A DNA stretch of 64,000 bases, taken from positions 372,001-436,000 of the forward strand of contig NZ_CP132719.1 in the NCBI RefSeq assembly GCF_030845995.1, read 5' to 3'. The stretch is from Geothrix sp. 21YS21S-4 (GTDB taxonomy: Bacteria > Acidobacteriota > Holophagae > Holophagales > Holophagaceae). Positions 8,047 to 16,820 of the stretch are shown here, in pieces. Position 1 is the first letter of the stretch. The number at the start of each line of letters is the position of its first letter. Under the pieces are notes generated by a model that searched no databases, was not told the origin of the DNA, and saw only the letters and a list, made by a program, of their open reading frames with translations. Made by a program: the position numbers and the translations under genes.

Positions 8047-11000
8047 TCACTCCAGGTCGGCCAGCCTCGCGGTCAGGACCTGGGTGGGAGTCCAGTCCAT
8101 CAAGGGGGCGACCCGCTCCGGGAGGACGAACTGCAGACCGGCCGCTTCGACCGTGCGGCGGAACCGACGGAGGTCCTCCCGGCCCAGGAAGGACGTTTCG
8201 TACGCGGGCGGAACGCGGCTCCACATCTGCTGGAAGCTGGGGAACGCGTCCTGCAGCCGGGCCCGGGCGCCCAGTTTCTCCCCGCGCTGGAGCAGGAGCA
8301 GGGCTCCCTCCGCGCTGGCCTCCAGGATGGGGGCGGGGAACTGGAGGTCCCGGGCGGCGGCCAGGACCTCGCCCCAGGCCCGCAGTCCCTCCTCCGCCAC
8401 GGGCTCCGACGCCGGGACCGTGGTCAGGAGCAGGGCGTGGGCGCGGTGCCACTCCAGGTCCAGCCAGCGGGAACCTGACCCCTCCACGGGGCCTTTGAGG
8501 CTCTCGAGGATCGTCCATCCCTCTCCGGGAGCTGTCCCACCCGCGCCCTGAACCTCCCGCGCCAGGGCCTGGCACAAGTGGAGCTGGGCCAGACGGTGGC
8601 GCCACAGCATCCCCGCCGCCTCGAAGTGATCGGCCGCGGCCTTGAAGCACCGCGCGGCCTCTTTCCAGGCTCCCCGGAACCGGGCGATGTCCCCTTCCAA
8701 AATGCTGAAATCGCCCCGCTCCTCCGGCGACAGCAGGGCGGGCGCGACGGACGCCTGGAACAGGGCGTGGTCCGCCGCCACCGGATCGCCGAGGGCGGCC
8801 AGGGTCCGGGCTCGCCACAGGCGCGCGACGGCGGCGCGGGGCGCGTCCCCCACCCGCTGAGCCCGCTCGAGGGCGCGATCCAGGTGGACGAGGGCGGGCT
8901 CCAGGAGCTGCTGGAGGCTGCGCGCCATGCCCAGGGCGAGGTGCGCTTCGGCCTGGAGGGCTGGGTCCCCCTCCAGCCGGGCGGTATGGAGGGCCTCCCG
9001 GAGGAGGGCCACGCAGGCGTCCCCTTCGCCCCGCACGAGGTGGACCTGCGCCAGCGCGACCTGGACGGGCACCAGGGCGCGGAAATCCCGGGCGTGTTCG
9101 AGAGCCCGCCGCAGGGACTGGAGGTGGGCGGCGGCGCGCTGGAACTGGCCCTGGGCGATGAGCGCCCGCCCGAGCGTGGTGAGGAGGGCGGTTTCGTCCG
9201 GATCCGGGACAGCCTCGCCGCGAGGTCGCAGCCCTTCCTCCAGGGCGCGGATCCCTTTGGCCAAGTGCCCCTGAAAGAGGTGAAGGCGGCCGCAGGCGAG
9301 GCGCAGGCGGGCCTGCTCGGGATGGAGAGGGTGATCCGCGAGGCGCTCCGCCGCGGTGCCCAGGGCTTGCTGGGCTTCGCCCACCCGGCGGAGGTGGAGC
9401 AGCAGGAGCGCGCGCTTGCGGTGGATCCGGGCTTCCGCCAGCCGGGCACCCCCGTGGGCCTCCGCCTGCGACAGGGCCGCCAGGGCCCGATCCAGAGATT
9501 CCAGAGCCCCCGCCTGGGGAGGGCCGATCAGAGCCTCCATCGGTGGGGTCCCCCGGGCCCACGCCTCCGCCAGATGCTCGTGCAGCCGGGCCTCGTCCCA
9601 GGGGCGGGGATGCAGGCGCAGGGCCTGTTCCACCATGCGAGTCGCCACCTCGATGGGGGGCGGCGCTTCGTCGTCGAGGGAGGCCATCAGCGCGGCCAGG
9701 GCGGCGGAGTCGCCCACGGCCAGGGCATGCAGGGCGACGGCGCGGGCTGGAGTGCCGTCCAGCCGCTGGATCACCGGAAGGAGGACGAGGGCCAGCCCCT
9801 TGAGGGTGGAGGATGGCACCCCCGCGAGGACCAGGTCCCGCCACGCGGGATCCGAAAGGCTCGCTTCGCCCCGCCGCAGCCGCACCAGCCGCGAGGCGAA
9901 GGCTTCTTCCATCGCGTCCTCCAGGCTCTCTTCCCCCAAACCCACGAGGGAGGCGAGGGTATCCAGCGGAAGGGGGCGCTCCGCGAGGGCGAGGAGGCGG
10001 ATCAGGGTCGCCGGCGCGGGGCTCAGCCGCTGGAGGCGGCCCCGGAATACCTGGCCGAGCAGATCCTCCGCCACCTGGGGCGGCGCGGCCCCCGGGTGCA
10101 GGCGCCACCGGTCGTCGTCCCACGCGAGGGCGCCCTCCTGTTGGGCCAGTTCCAGGAGGTTGCGGAGGAGCCCGGGATTCCCGAGGCTCCGGGCCACCAG
10201 TCCGTCCACGTAATCCTGGGGCAGCTCGTGGGAGACGAGGAGGTCATCCAGGACGCGGGCGAGTTCCGGGTCCTCCAGGCGGTCCACCCCGACCAGGGCC
10301 GCGGAGGCTTCTCCCCGCAAATCCGCCACGAGGGGCCGGAGCCCGGCGGGAGCGTCTCCCGTCGTGAGGGAGAGGAGCCAGGGGAGATCCGAAGCGCGGA
10401 TCAGTTCCCGCAGGAGGGCCAGGACTTCCGGCGCGGCCTGCTCCAGTCCCGACAGGCGGATCAGCCGGGGATGCTGGAGCCGCGCGGCCTCCAGCGCCGC
10501 CGCCGCGGCTTCCACTTCCTCCGGGTCCGGGGAGCTGTCCGTGGGATGCAGGGGCCGGCCGTCGGCGAGAAAGGCGAAGGCCGGGAGGCGGGGAGCCAAC
10601 AGACGCGCGGCTTCCGGGTTGCGGGCATAGAACTCCGCCTCGCCGCCGGCAAGCAGGCTCTCCAGCAGGCGCCTCAGGAACCGCCCCGCCGATTCGCCGG
10701 GGGAGATCCCCAGGGAATGGACCCACGTCCCCTCGCTCTCCGCCACCGCGCAGCCCCACGCCGCCAGATGGCCCTTGCCCACGCCTTCCTCTCCCTGAAG
10801 GAGGACGATCCGTTCGGTGGAGGCGGGGGCGCTGAGGCCCAGCATCAACGACTTGAGGTAGGTCATCTCCCGCCCGCGCCCGCGGAGGGGGCGGATCACG
10901 GGCGCCGACAGGGCCCGGGTCTGCCGCCAGGGAGGATCTTCCGGTGCGAGGGGGCCCGGGGGAAGGGCGGCGAGCGCCGCGGACAGCGGGATCAAAGGCT

Positions 11001-11436
11001 GGGCGGGTTCACCGAGGAGGCGCGGGATCTGGATGAGGCCCGGAAGGAAGGTGATCGCGTCGGGATGGAGGAAGCGGGGGTGGGGATTCCCGACGAGGCT
11101 CGCGTCCACGCGGCGGAGGGCTTCGTCGCGGGTTTCGGGATCCCAGCCCGGCCACAGGCGGGACAGGGGCGCGCCGTGGAGGGCCTGGAGGTGCCAGGCG
11201 TGGTGGTCGTCAAACCCCAAGTGGGCCGCCTCGGGATCCACCGGCGCAGCGTCCAGGAACCGCGCGAGGAAGGCTTCCCGGAGCTGGTCCAGATCGCGGT
11301 CCGATGGGCGGGGCGTCCAGATCTGGGCCACGAAGCGCCCGCCGTCGGATTCGCGCCGGAGCAGGTGGAAGGACGCCGCTTCATCGCCGCCGAGGTCCGC
11401 CAGGACGGCGAACCGGTGGGCGCCGAAAAAGCGCAT
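8047..11436 (-). CDS. Large pseudokinase-like / P-loop ATPase / helical-repeat signalling protein
   Basis: This is a protein of about 1,129 residues. Residues 1 to about 150 look like a degenerate Ser/Thr kinase fold: a Gly-containing strand pair, a beta3-like 'FVAQIW' lacking the Lys, a hinge-like segment, and 'NPHPRFLHPDAITFLPG' where a kinase has HRD...N. Residues about 190-450 form a STAND/AAA_16-type NTPase with Walker A 'GEEGVGKG' (215-222) and a probable Walker B 'RLIRLSG'. From about 560 on the sequence is Leu/Ala-rich helical pairs typical of TPRs. No HTH, GGDEF or other output domain is visible, so the mechanism is probably scaffolding or protein sensing. The architecture resembles the PknK/MalT-like families, but kinase catalytic residues are missing. 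Starts ATG 11436, or GTG 11445 (GGAAG 8 nt upstream), are both possible. The upstream gene is ctaB, 77 bp away. Confidence 0.72.
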   Translation of the reverse strand: MRFFGAHRFAVLADLGGDEAASFHLLRRESDGGRFVAQIWTPRPSDRDLDQLREAFLARFLDAAPVDPEAAHLGFDDHHAWHLQALHGAPLSRLWPGWDPETRDEALRRVDASLVGNPHPRFLHPDAITFLPGLIQIPRLLGEPAQPLIPLSAALAALPPGPLAPEDPPWRQTRALSAPVIRPLRGRGREMTYLKSLMLGLSAPASTERIVLLQGEEGVGKGHLAAWGCAVAESEGTWVHSLGISPGESAGRFLRRLLESLLAGGEAEFYARNPEAARLLAPRLPAFAFLADGRPLHPTDSSPDPEEVEAAAAALEAARLQHPRLIRLSGLEQAAPEVLALLRELIRASDLPWLLSLTTGDAPAGLRPLVADLRGEASAALVGVDRLEDPELARVLDDLLVSHELPQDYVDGLVARSLGNPGLLRNLLELAQQEGALAWDDDRWRLHPGAAPPQVAEDLLGQVFRGRLQRLSPAPATLIRLLALAERPLPLDTLASLVGLGEESLEDAMEEAFASRLVRLRRGEASLSDPAWRDLVLAGVPSSTLKGLALVLLPVIQRLDGTPARAVALHALAVGDSAALAALMASLDDEAPPPIEVATRMVEQALRLHPRPWDEARLHEHLAEAWARGTPPMEALIGPPQAGALESLDRALAALSQAEAHGGARLAEARIHRKRALLLLHLRRVGEAQQALGTAAERLADHPLHPEQARLRLACGRLHLFQGHLAKGIRALEEGLRPRGEAVPDPDETALLTTLGRALIAQGQFQRAAAHLQSLRRALEHARDFRALVPVQVALAQVHLVRGEGDACVALLREALHTARLEGDPALQAEAHLALGMARSLQQLLEPALVHLDRALERAQRVGDAPRAAVARLWRARTLAALGDPVAADHALFQASVAPALLSPEERGDFSILEGDIARFRGAWKEAARCFKAAADHFEAAGMLWRHRLAQLHLCQALAREVQGAGGTAPGEGWTILESLKGPVEGSGSRWLDLEWHRAHALLLTTVPASEPVAEEGLRAWGEVLAAARDLQFPAPILEASAEGALLLLQRGEKLGARARLQDAFPSFQQMWSRVPPAYETSFLGREDLRRFRRTVEAAGLQFVLPERVAPLMDWTPTQVLTARLADLE

Positions 11437-11513
11437 CACCGCCACGGAAGCGGCTTCCGCGCGGGAGCGGGGACGGAGGGGAACATGCCGGGAAGTGTAA
11501 CCCCGGCGGGCGT

Positions 11514-12407
11514 TCAGCGGCTGAAGAAGGGGTCCAGGATGACCGCCGCGGTGAGCACCAGCGCGAAGAGGTTGATGTTCATGAACACGCGGCGATAGAG
11601 CGGCGCGTCCTGGCCCGGCCGGAGAAGGGGGATCGAGCCCACGATCAGCCAGATCGCGCCCAGGCCGAGCATGATCTCCGCGGGGCGGGACGCGAGCACC
11701 CGGAACAGAGGGAGGAGCCCGCAGGCCGCGGCGGTGCCGCAGGTCCAGGTGAAGGTCAGCCGCGACAGCCGGGGCCGGCCGAAGACGGAGACCAGGGTGG
11801 GGAATCCGGCCTTCTCGTAGCCCTCGGCGTGGAGGCCCACCAGCAGCCAGAAGTGGGGCACCTGCCAGATGAAGAAGACGAAGGCGAGGGCCAGGATCGA
11901 GGGATCCGTGGCGCTTCCGCCCGCGGCGGTCCAGCCGATCGCCGGAGGCAGGGCGCCGATCAGCGAGCCGGGCACCACCGCGAAAGCGCTCACCCGCTTG
12001 AGGGGCGTGTAGAACCCGTTGTACCAGCCGAGGGCCAGGGCTCCCAGAAGGGCGGAGGTGAGGTTGTGGGCGGCGAGCAGGACGATGAAACCCGCGATGG
12101 CGAGCCCCACGGCGAACACCGTGGCCGCGGCGGGAGACACGTCGCCCCGCGGAATCGGCCGCTGGGCGGTGCGGGGCATCAGCGCGTCGAAGCGGCGCTC
12201 CTGGACCTCGTTGAGGGCGCTCGATCCCATCGCCAGCAGCAGGATGCCGATCAGGGTGGTGATCAGCCCCGCGTCCACGCCCCGCAGGCACGCGACGTAG
12301 CCCGCGGCCGCGGTGAAGGTGGACGCGCCGGAGATGCGGAGCTTCGTCAGTTCCAGGAGGGTGGAGAGGGGGTGGGGCTTGGAGGCCGGGATCGCGGCGA
12401 CGGTCAA
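11514..12407 (-). CDS. ctaB: Protohaem IX farnesyltransferase (haem O synthase)
   Basis: CtaB adds a farnesyl group to haem b to give haem O, the precursor of haem A. This 297-aa UbiA-family membrane protein has about nine hydrophobic segments. The prenyl-diphosphate site is 'NEVQERRFDALMPRT', matching the NxxxDxxxDxxMxRT-type motif of COX10/CyoE. The start is TTG at 12407; AGGAG 7 nt upstream overlaps the ctaC stop codon (TAGGAG), so translation is coupled to ctaC. It is the last gene of the respiratory operon. Haem A synthase (ctaA) is not in the window. Confidence 0.95.
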   Translation of the reverse strand: MTVAAIPASKPHPLSTLLELTKLRISGASTFTAAAGYVACLRGVDAGLITTLIGILLLAMGSSALNEVQERRFDALMPRTAQRPIPRGDVSPAAATVFAVGLAIAGFIVLLAAHNLTSALLGALALGWYNGFYTPLKRVSAFAVVPGSLIGALPPAIGWTAAGGSATDPSILALAFVFFIWQVPHFWLLVGLHAEGYEKAGFPTLVSVFGRPRLSRLTFTWTCGTAAACGLLPLFRVLASRPAEIMLGLGAIWLIVGSIPLLRPGQDAPLYRRVFMNINLFALVLTAAVILDPFFSR

Positions 12408-12417
12408 AGCGGAGCTC

Positions 12418-13374
12418 CTAGTTCAGGGTCTTGATGTAGCTCACGACCTCGGACACTTCCTGGTCGGTGAGGGGCAGCTTGGGCATCGCGGGGGGATAGC
12501 CGCGGACCACCTGATCCATCGGATCGGTGATGGCGCGGCGGACGTGGGCCTCGTCCACCACCACCGCGCGGTAGGAGCCGGCCATGAGGACCTCCTCCTG
12601 GCGGCCGTAGAGGGCCCGCAGGGTGGGCCCGACCTTGGGCTTGCCGTCTACGGAATGGCAGGCCAGGCAACCCTTCGAGGCCAGGACAGCGAAGCCCGGA
12701 TGTACGTTCGCCAGGTCGGGATGGGCCTCGGCGGTGCGGATCCCCTTCCCGGGCTCCGGCGCGTCCTCCCCGCCGAAGTACCACGCCTTGAACTCATCCT
12801 CGGGCACCACCACGACCTTGCTGAGCATCACGCTGTGGTCCACGCCGCAGATGACGGTGCATTCGATGTCATAGGAGCCGGGCTTGGTGGCCTGGAACCA
12901 GGTGGTGTTGGTCCGCGAGGGCACGGCGTCGATCTTGAGGCGGAAGGACGGGACGAAGAATCCGTGGACCACGTCCGTGCTGCGGACCTCCAGCTTCATG
13001 GGCTTGTGGATGGGCGCGAACAGAACCTTGGTCTTCTTGCCGTTGGGGTATTCGAAGGACCAGCTCCACTGGCGGCCCATGACCTTCACGGCCATGGCGT
13101 CGCGGGGCGCCTGGCTCATGTACTCGTAGTTGGTCCAGCCGTAGTAGAAGATCGACAGGAACAGCACCAGGGGAATGACCGTCCACAGGATCTCCAGGCC
13201 CACGTGCCCCTCGATCTGCTCCGCTTTCGGATGGCGCTTGCGGCTGTAGCGGATCACGAAGTAGATCATCAGCACGGTGATGAAGATCAGGAACGCCACC
13301 GATAGGCCGAACACGTAGAAGAAGACCGCGTCGGACTTCTGGGCTGAAATGGCGGCTTGGTTCATCCAATCCAT
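12418..13374 (-). CDS. ctaC: Cytochrome c oxidase subunit II with fused cytochrome c domain (caa3 type)
   Basis: The 318-aa protein has two N-terminal membrane helices (about 18-45 and 60-85), a cupredoxin CuA domain and a C-terminal class I cytochrome c. CuA ligands are His in 'VVHGFFVPSF' and 'CTVICGVDHSVM' (about residue 175). The residue between the two Cys that is usually Glu is Val here; its backbone, not side chain, ligates copper, but the Glu side chain normally also holds Mg. The haem site is 'CLACH', with a probable Met ligand in 'YPPAMPKL'. The domain fusion marks a caa3 oxidase that takes electrons directly from a membrane-bound donor. ATG 13374 has GAGG 6 nt upstream. No signal peptide or lipobox is obvious. 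Confidence 0.94.
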   Translation of the reverse strand: MDWMNQAAISAQKSDAVFFYVFGLSVAFLIFITVLMIYFVIRYSRKRHPKAEQIEGHVGLEILWTVIPLVLFLSIFYYGWTNYEYMSQAPRDAMAVKVMGRQWSWSFEYPNGKKTKVLFAPIHKPMKLEVRSTDVVHGFFVPSFRLKIDAVPSRTNTTWFQATKPGSYDIECTVICGVDHSVMLSKVVVVPEDEFKAWYFGGEDAPEPGKGIRTAEAHPDLANVHPGFAVLASKGCLACHSVDGKPKVGPTLRALYGRQEEVLMAGSYRAVVVDEAHVRRAITDPMDQVVRGYPPAMPKLPLTDQEVSEVVSYIKTLN

Positions 13375-13382
13375 GGGAAGCC

Positions 13383-13679
13383 TCAGCGGAATGCGACGTC
13401 GGAGAACAGCAGGGCGAAGGAGATCAGCAGGCTCGCGAGTGTCACGAGGACCACGATCTTGAACAGCGCTCCTTCGTACTTCAGGTGCATGAAGAAGTAG
13501 AAGACCAGCCCGGCCTTCAGGGGGGTCAGGGTCAGCAGCCCCCACACGGCGTAGGTCTGGCCGAGGTGGCTGACGCCCACCAGGGCGGCCGTGAGGATCA
13601 GCAGGGCCACCCAGACCTTGATGAAGGTCCCGTAGCCGGGATGGGCGTGGGCCTCGGGAGAATGGAGGGTTTCACTCAT
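13383..13679 (-). CDS. ctaF: Cytochrome c oxidase subunit IV family protein
   Basis: A 98-aa membrane protein with three hydrophobic segments (about 20-40, 45-65 and 72-95) and 'KAGLVFYFFMHLKYE', the signature of the bacterial CtaF/CoxD (COX4_pro-like) subunit. It lies between ctaE and ctaC in the usual order and is thought to stabilise the subunit I/CuB region. The 87 bp between it and ctaE contain no gene. Confidence 0.88.
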   Translation of the reverse strand: MSETLHSPEAHAHPGYGTFIKVWVALLILTAALVGVSHLGQTYAVWGLLTLTPLKAGLVFYFFMHLKYEGALFKIVVLVTLASLLISFALLFSDVAFR

Positions 13680-13766
13680 GAGGTTCCTCGGACCGAGCGT
13701 CCAGCTTCGCTGGAGGCGAGGTGGGGGACCGGGGGTGGGCGCGCAGCGCGGAACCCCCGGAGGAGG

Positions 13767-14369
13767 TCAGGCAGCCAGGTAGAACAGCGGGAGGAGGAAG
13801 ATCCAGATGACGTCCACCAGGTGCCAGTAGAGGCCGCCGTTCTCCAGGTGGATGTAGCGGTCCGCGCGGATGCGGTCCGTGGCGACCCACCACAGCATGA
13901 CGCTCAGCACGCCCAGCCCGATGATCACGTGCAGCCCGTGCAGGCCCGTCATCGTGAAGTAGAGCCCGAAGAACACCTGCTGTCCGTGGGGGAGCGTGGC
14001 GAGGTGGGGGGAGCTGGGATAGAGGCCGTGATGGAACTTGGCGCCCCACTCGAAGGACTTGATGACGAGGAAGACCAGCCCCAGCACCAGCGTGGTGCCG
14101 AGCAAGAGCATCGCCCGCATCTTCTCCGCGCGCTGGACGGCGACGATGGCCAGGACCACCGTCAGGCTGCTGGTGAGCAGCACCACGGTGTTGACGATGC
14201 CCAGGACGGCGTTCAGCTCGGCGCCCGCGTGATGGAAATCCGCGGGGTAGAGGTAGCGCATCGAGGAATAGGAGATGAAAAGGCCCCCGAAAAGGACGAT
14301 CTCCGTGACCAGGAACAGCCACATGCCGAGCCGGGCGCCGAAGTCGTCGCGGTGGACGTGCTCGCTCAT
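13767..14369 (-). CDS. ctaE: Cytochrome c oxidase subunit III
   Basis: This 200-aa membrane protein has five hydrophobic segments, as in the short bacterial subunit III that lacks the first two helices of the mitochondrial protein. Recognisable parts are 'RLGMWLFLVTEIVLFGGLF', 'FGLYFTMTGLHGLHVIIG' and 'HLENGGLYWHLVDVIWIFL'. Its ATG overlaps the ctaD stop by one base (TGATG), indicating translational coupling. Confidence 0.95.
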   Translation of the reverse strand: MSEHVHRDDFGARLGMWLFLVTEIVLFGGLFISYSSMRYLYPADFHHAGAELNAVLGIVNTVVLLTSSLTVVLAIVAVQRAEKMRAMLLLGTTLVLGLVFLVIKSFEWGAKFHHGLYPSSPHLATLPHGQQVFFGLYFTMTGLHGLHVIIGLGVLSVMLWWVATDRIRADRYIHLENGGLYWHLVDVIWIFLLPLFYLAA

Positions 14370-15985
14370 CAGGACTCCTGCGGGAAGTGGTAGGCCCCGT
14401 GGGTGACGGTGGGAATGACTTCGAAGTTCTCCTGGGGGGGCGGGCTGGGGATGGTCCACTCCAGGGTGACGCCGCCCCAGGGATTGGCCTCCGCTTTCGG
14501 TCCGCGGAAGATGGCGTAGAGCAGGGTCGCGAAGAAGCCCAGGAGCCCGAGAATCAGCAGCCAACTGCCGACGGTCGCCACGACGTGCATGGTGTGGAAC
14601 TGGGGCAGGTGGACGTAGTAGCGCCGGGGCATGCCCATCACGCCGAGGATCAGCATCCCGAAATAGAGCATGTTGAACCCGATGAACAGGGGGACCCAGG
14701 ACGCGTAGATGGCCTTCTTGGAATACATCTTCCCGAACATCTTGGGGAACCAGTAGAGCAGCGCCGCGAACAGCGCCATGCCGGTGCCGCCGAACATCAC
14801 GTAGTGGAAGTGGCCCACGATGAAGTAGGTGTCGTGGATGTGGACGTTCACGGCCAAGGCGCCCTGCATGACGCCCGTCAGGCCGCCGATGCAGAACAGG
14901 AAGATGAAGGTCAGGGCGAACAGGAGGGGCGGCTGGAAGTCGATGCTCCCCTTGTAGAGGGTGCTCACCCAGTTGAAGACCTTGATGGCGCTGGGCACGG
15001 CCACGATCATCGTCAGGAGGGAGAAGAGCATCGTGGCCAGGCTGCTCATCCCGGACGTGAACATGTGGTGGGCCCACACCAGGCTGCCGACGCCCGCGAT
15101 GGATAGGGAGCTGAAGGCGATGGCCTTGTAGCCGAAGATGGAGCGCTTGGCGAAAGTGGGGAGGATCTCCGTGATGGCGCCCATGGCGGGCAGGATCATG
15201 ATGTAGACCGCCGGGTGGGAGTAGATCCAGAACAGGTGCTGGTAGAGCAGCGGATCGCCGCCCTTGGAGGGATCGAAGATGCCGATGCCGAAGGCGCGCT
15301 CCAGGATCACCAGCACCAGGGTGATGGCCACGATGGGCGTCGCCAGGATCTGGATCCACGACGTGGAATAGAGGGCCCAGCACATGAGGGGCATCCGGAA
15401 CCACGTCATCCCCGGGGCGCGGAGGCGATGGATGGTGGTGATGAAGTTGATGCCCGTCAGCATCGACGAGAAGCCCAGCACGAACGCCGCGAAGACCGCC
15501 AGGCTCACGTTGGTGCCGGTCTTCAAGCTGAAGGGCGCGTAGAAGGTCCAGCCCGTGTCGGGCGCGCCGCCGCCGGTGAACAGCGACAGCACCGCGAGGA
15601 TGGCGCCGGCCATGAAGAAGTACCAGGAGGTCAGGTTCAGCCGGGGGAAGGCCACGTCCTTGGCGCCGATGAAGATGGGCAGGAAGAAGTTCCCGAAGAT
15701 GGCGGGAAGGCCCGGCACCACGAACAGGAAGATCATGATCACGCCGTGGACCGTGAACAGGGCGTTGTAGGTCTGCGCGGTGATGAGCTTCTGGAAGCCC
15801 GCCAGCTGCACCAGGCGCATGACGAAGCCGATGCCCGCGCCGATCAGGAAGAAGCTGACCATGGAGTAGAGGTAGAGCAGCCCGATGCGCTTGTGGTCCG
15901 TGGTGGTGAGCCAAGCGAGGAGGCCCTTGCGCGTGCCGGTGTCCACCAGGTAGCTGGGCTGTGCCGGGATCGACTGTGCGCTCAT
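14369..15985 (-). CDS. ctaD: Cytochrome c oxidase subunit I, A2-type (YSHP motif)
   Basis: The catalytic subunit, 538 aa with twelve predicted helices, holds low-spin haem a, haem a3 and CuB and reduces O2 to water while pumping protons. The key stretch near residue 257 reads 'YSHPAVYIMILP'. The D-channel Glu of A1 oxidases (HPEVY) is Ala here, and Tyr-Ser precede the His, which is the hallmark of A2-type oxidases such as the Rhodothermus caa3 enzyme. CuB and haem His are present in 'VWAHHMFTSGM' and 'GHFHYVMFGG'. It overlaps the sco stop and is overlapped by ctaE. The A2 type fits the ACIII donor encoded upstream. Confidence 0.97.
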   Translation of the reverse strand: MSAQSIPAQPSYLVDTGTRKGLLAWLTTTDHKRIGLLYLYSMVSFFLIGAGIGFVMRLVQLAGFQKLITAQTYNALFTVHGVIMIFLFVVPGLPAIFGNFFLPIFIGAKDVAFPRLNLTSWYFFMAGAILAVLSLFTGGGAPDTGWTFYAPFSLKTGTNVSLAVFAAFVLGFSSMLTGINFITTIHRLRAPGMTWFRMPLMCWALYSTSWIQILATPIVAITLVLVILERAFGIGIFDPSKGGDPLLYQHLFWIYSHPAVYIMILPAMGAITEILPTFAKRSIFGYKAIAFSSLSIAGVGSLVWAHHMFTSGMSSLATMLFSLLTMIVAVPSAIKVFNWVSTLYKGSIDFQPPLLFALTFIFLFCIGGLTGVMQGALAVNVHIHDTYFIVGHFHYVMFGGTGMALFAALLYWFPKMFGKMYSKKAIYASWVPLFIGFNMLYFGMLILGVMGMPRRYYVHLPQFHTMHVVATVGSWLLILGLLGFFATLLYAIFRGPKAEANPWGGVTLEWTIPSPPPQENFEVIPTVTHGAYHFPQES

Positions 15986-16812
15986 GCGCCCTCCTCTGCC
16001 TTGACTTTGGGGCTCCGGCCCCGGCGGGTCACCAGGACCACGAATACCGCCGCGGCCAGGAGGGTCACGATGGCGCCGAGGGTGGTGGTGTTCAGGACGT
16101 ACCGCCGCCCCGCCGGGTCATAGCTGAAACAGAACTTCAGGAACTTGTTGATGGTGGGCTGAGCCTCGCCGCGGGCCGCCTCCTGGGCGGCCATCTGGAG
16201 ATCCGCGGGCAGGTAGGTGGTGCCGTACATGTAGCGGGTCACCTTGCCGCTGGGGCTGAGGAAGATGATCGCGCCCGCATGGACGAAGTCGTCGTTCACG
16301 CGCTTGAACTTGAAGCCCACGGAGTCGGCCAGGGCCTTGGTGGTGGCCGCGGGGCCGGTCAGGAAGCGCCAGGCCGCCGGAGGGAAGGGCCGGGTGATCT
16401 CGCCCAGGTAGTTGGTGCGCTTCTGGGCGGCGACCTCGGGCTCGTCCCGCTCGTCGAAGCTGACGGTGAGCACCTGGAAGTCCTTCCCGGGCGCGGCCAG
16501 CGTGCGGTTCAGGACTTCGGCCACGCCGTTGAGCTGGGGCGTGCAGATCCCCGCGCAACGGAAGTAGTTGAGGGTGAGGATCGTGGGCTTGTCGATGAGC
16601 GAGCGGAGCGTGACGGGCTGGCCGTCTTCGGCCTTCAGGACGAGATCAAGGGGAATCGAGGCTCCGAGCTTCTCGTCCACCCCCACTTCCTCGGGCGTGA
16701 ACGTGGGCACCGCCGTCGGGGGAGGCGCGGCCGGCGCCTGGGCGAAGGCGGACGCGCGCAGGCACAGGGCGACGGCCAGCGCGAAAGCGGATCGGGAAAG
16801 GAACGGGCGCAT
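15982..16812 (-). CDS. SCO1/SenC-family copper chaperone for the CuA site
   Basis: The 276-aa precursor has an N-terminal signal peptide (ending 'RASAFAQ'), a thioredoxin-fold SCO domain and a C-terminal membrane helix (about 245-265) followed by a basic tail, so it is held at the membrane from its C-terminus. Copper-binding residues are 'CAGICTPQ' (CxxxC, about residue 92) and a distal His in 'DDFVHAGAII'. SCO proteins load or reduce the CuA centre of subunit II. GAGG lies 6 nt before ATG 16812. It sits between the cytochrome c gene and ctaD and overlaps ctaD by 4 bp. Confidence 0.93.
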   Translation of the reverse strand: MRPFLSRSAFALAVALCLRASAFAQAPAAPPPTAVPTFTPEEVGVDEKLGASIPLDLVLKAEDGQPVTLRSLIDKPTILTLNYFRCAGICTPQLNGVAEVLNRTLAAPGKDFQVLTVSFDERDEPEVAAQKRTNYLGEITRPFPPAAWRFLTGPAATTKALADSVGFKFKRVNDDFVHAGAIIFLSPSGKVTRYMYGTTYLPADLQMAAQEAARGEAQPTINKFLKFCFSYDPAGRRYVLNTTTLGAIVTLLAAAVFVVLVTRRGRSPKVKAEEGA

Positions 16813-16820
16813 GGAAAGCC

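Noticed and set aside
8578-11598. 1,006-codon + strand open frame opposite the ATPase-repeat gene
   Set aside because: Composition is Gly/Arg/Glu low-complexity as expected for an antisense of GC-rich coding DNA; the - strand has Walker A and helical repeats.
11437-12291. N-terminal extension of the ATPase-repeat ORF into ctaB
   Set aside because: The extension is the out-of-frame image of ctaB, which has a good TTG start, ribosome site and haem O synthase motifs.
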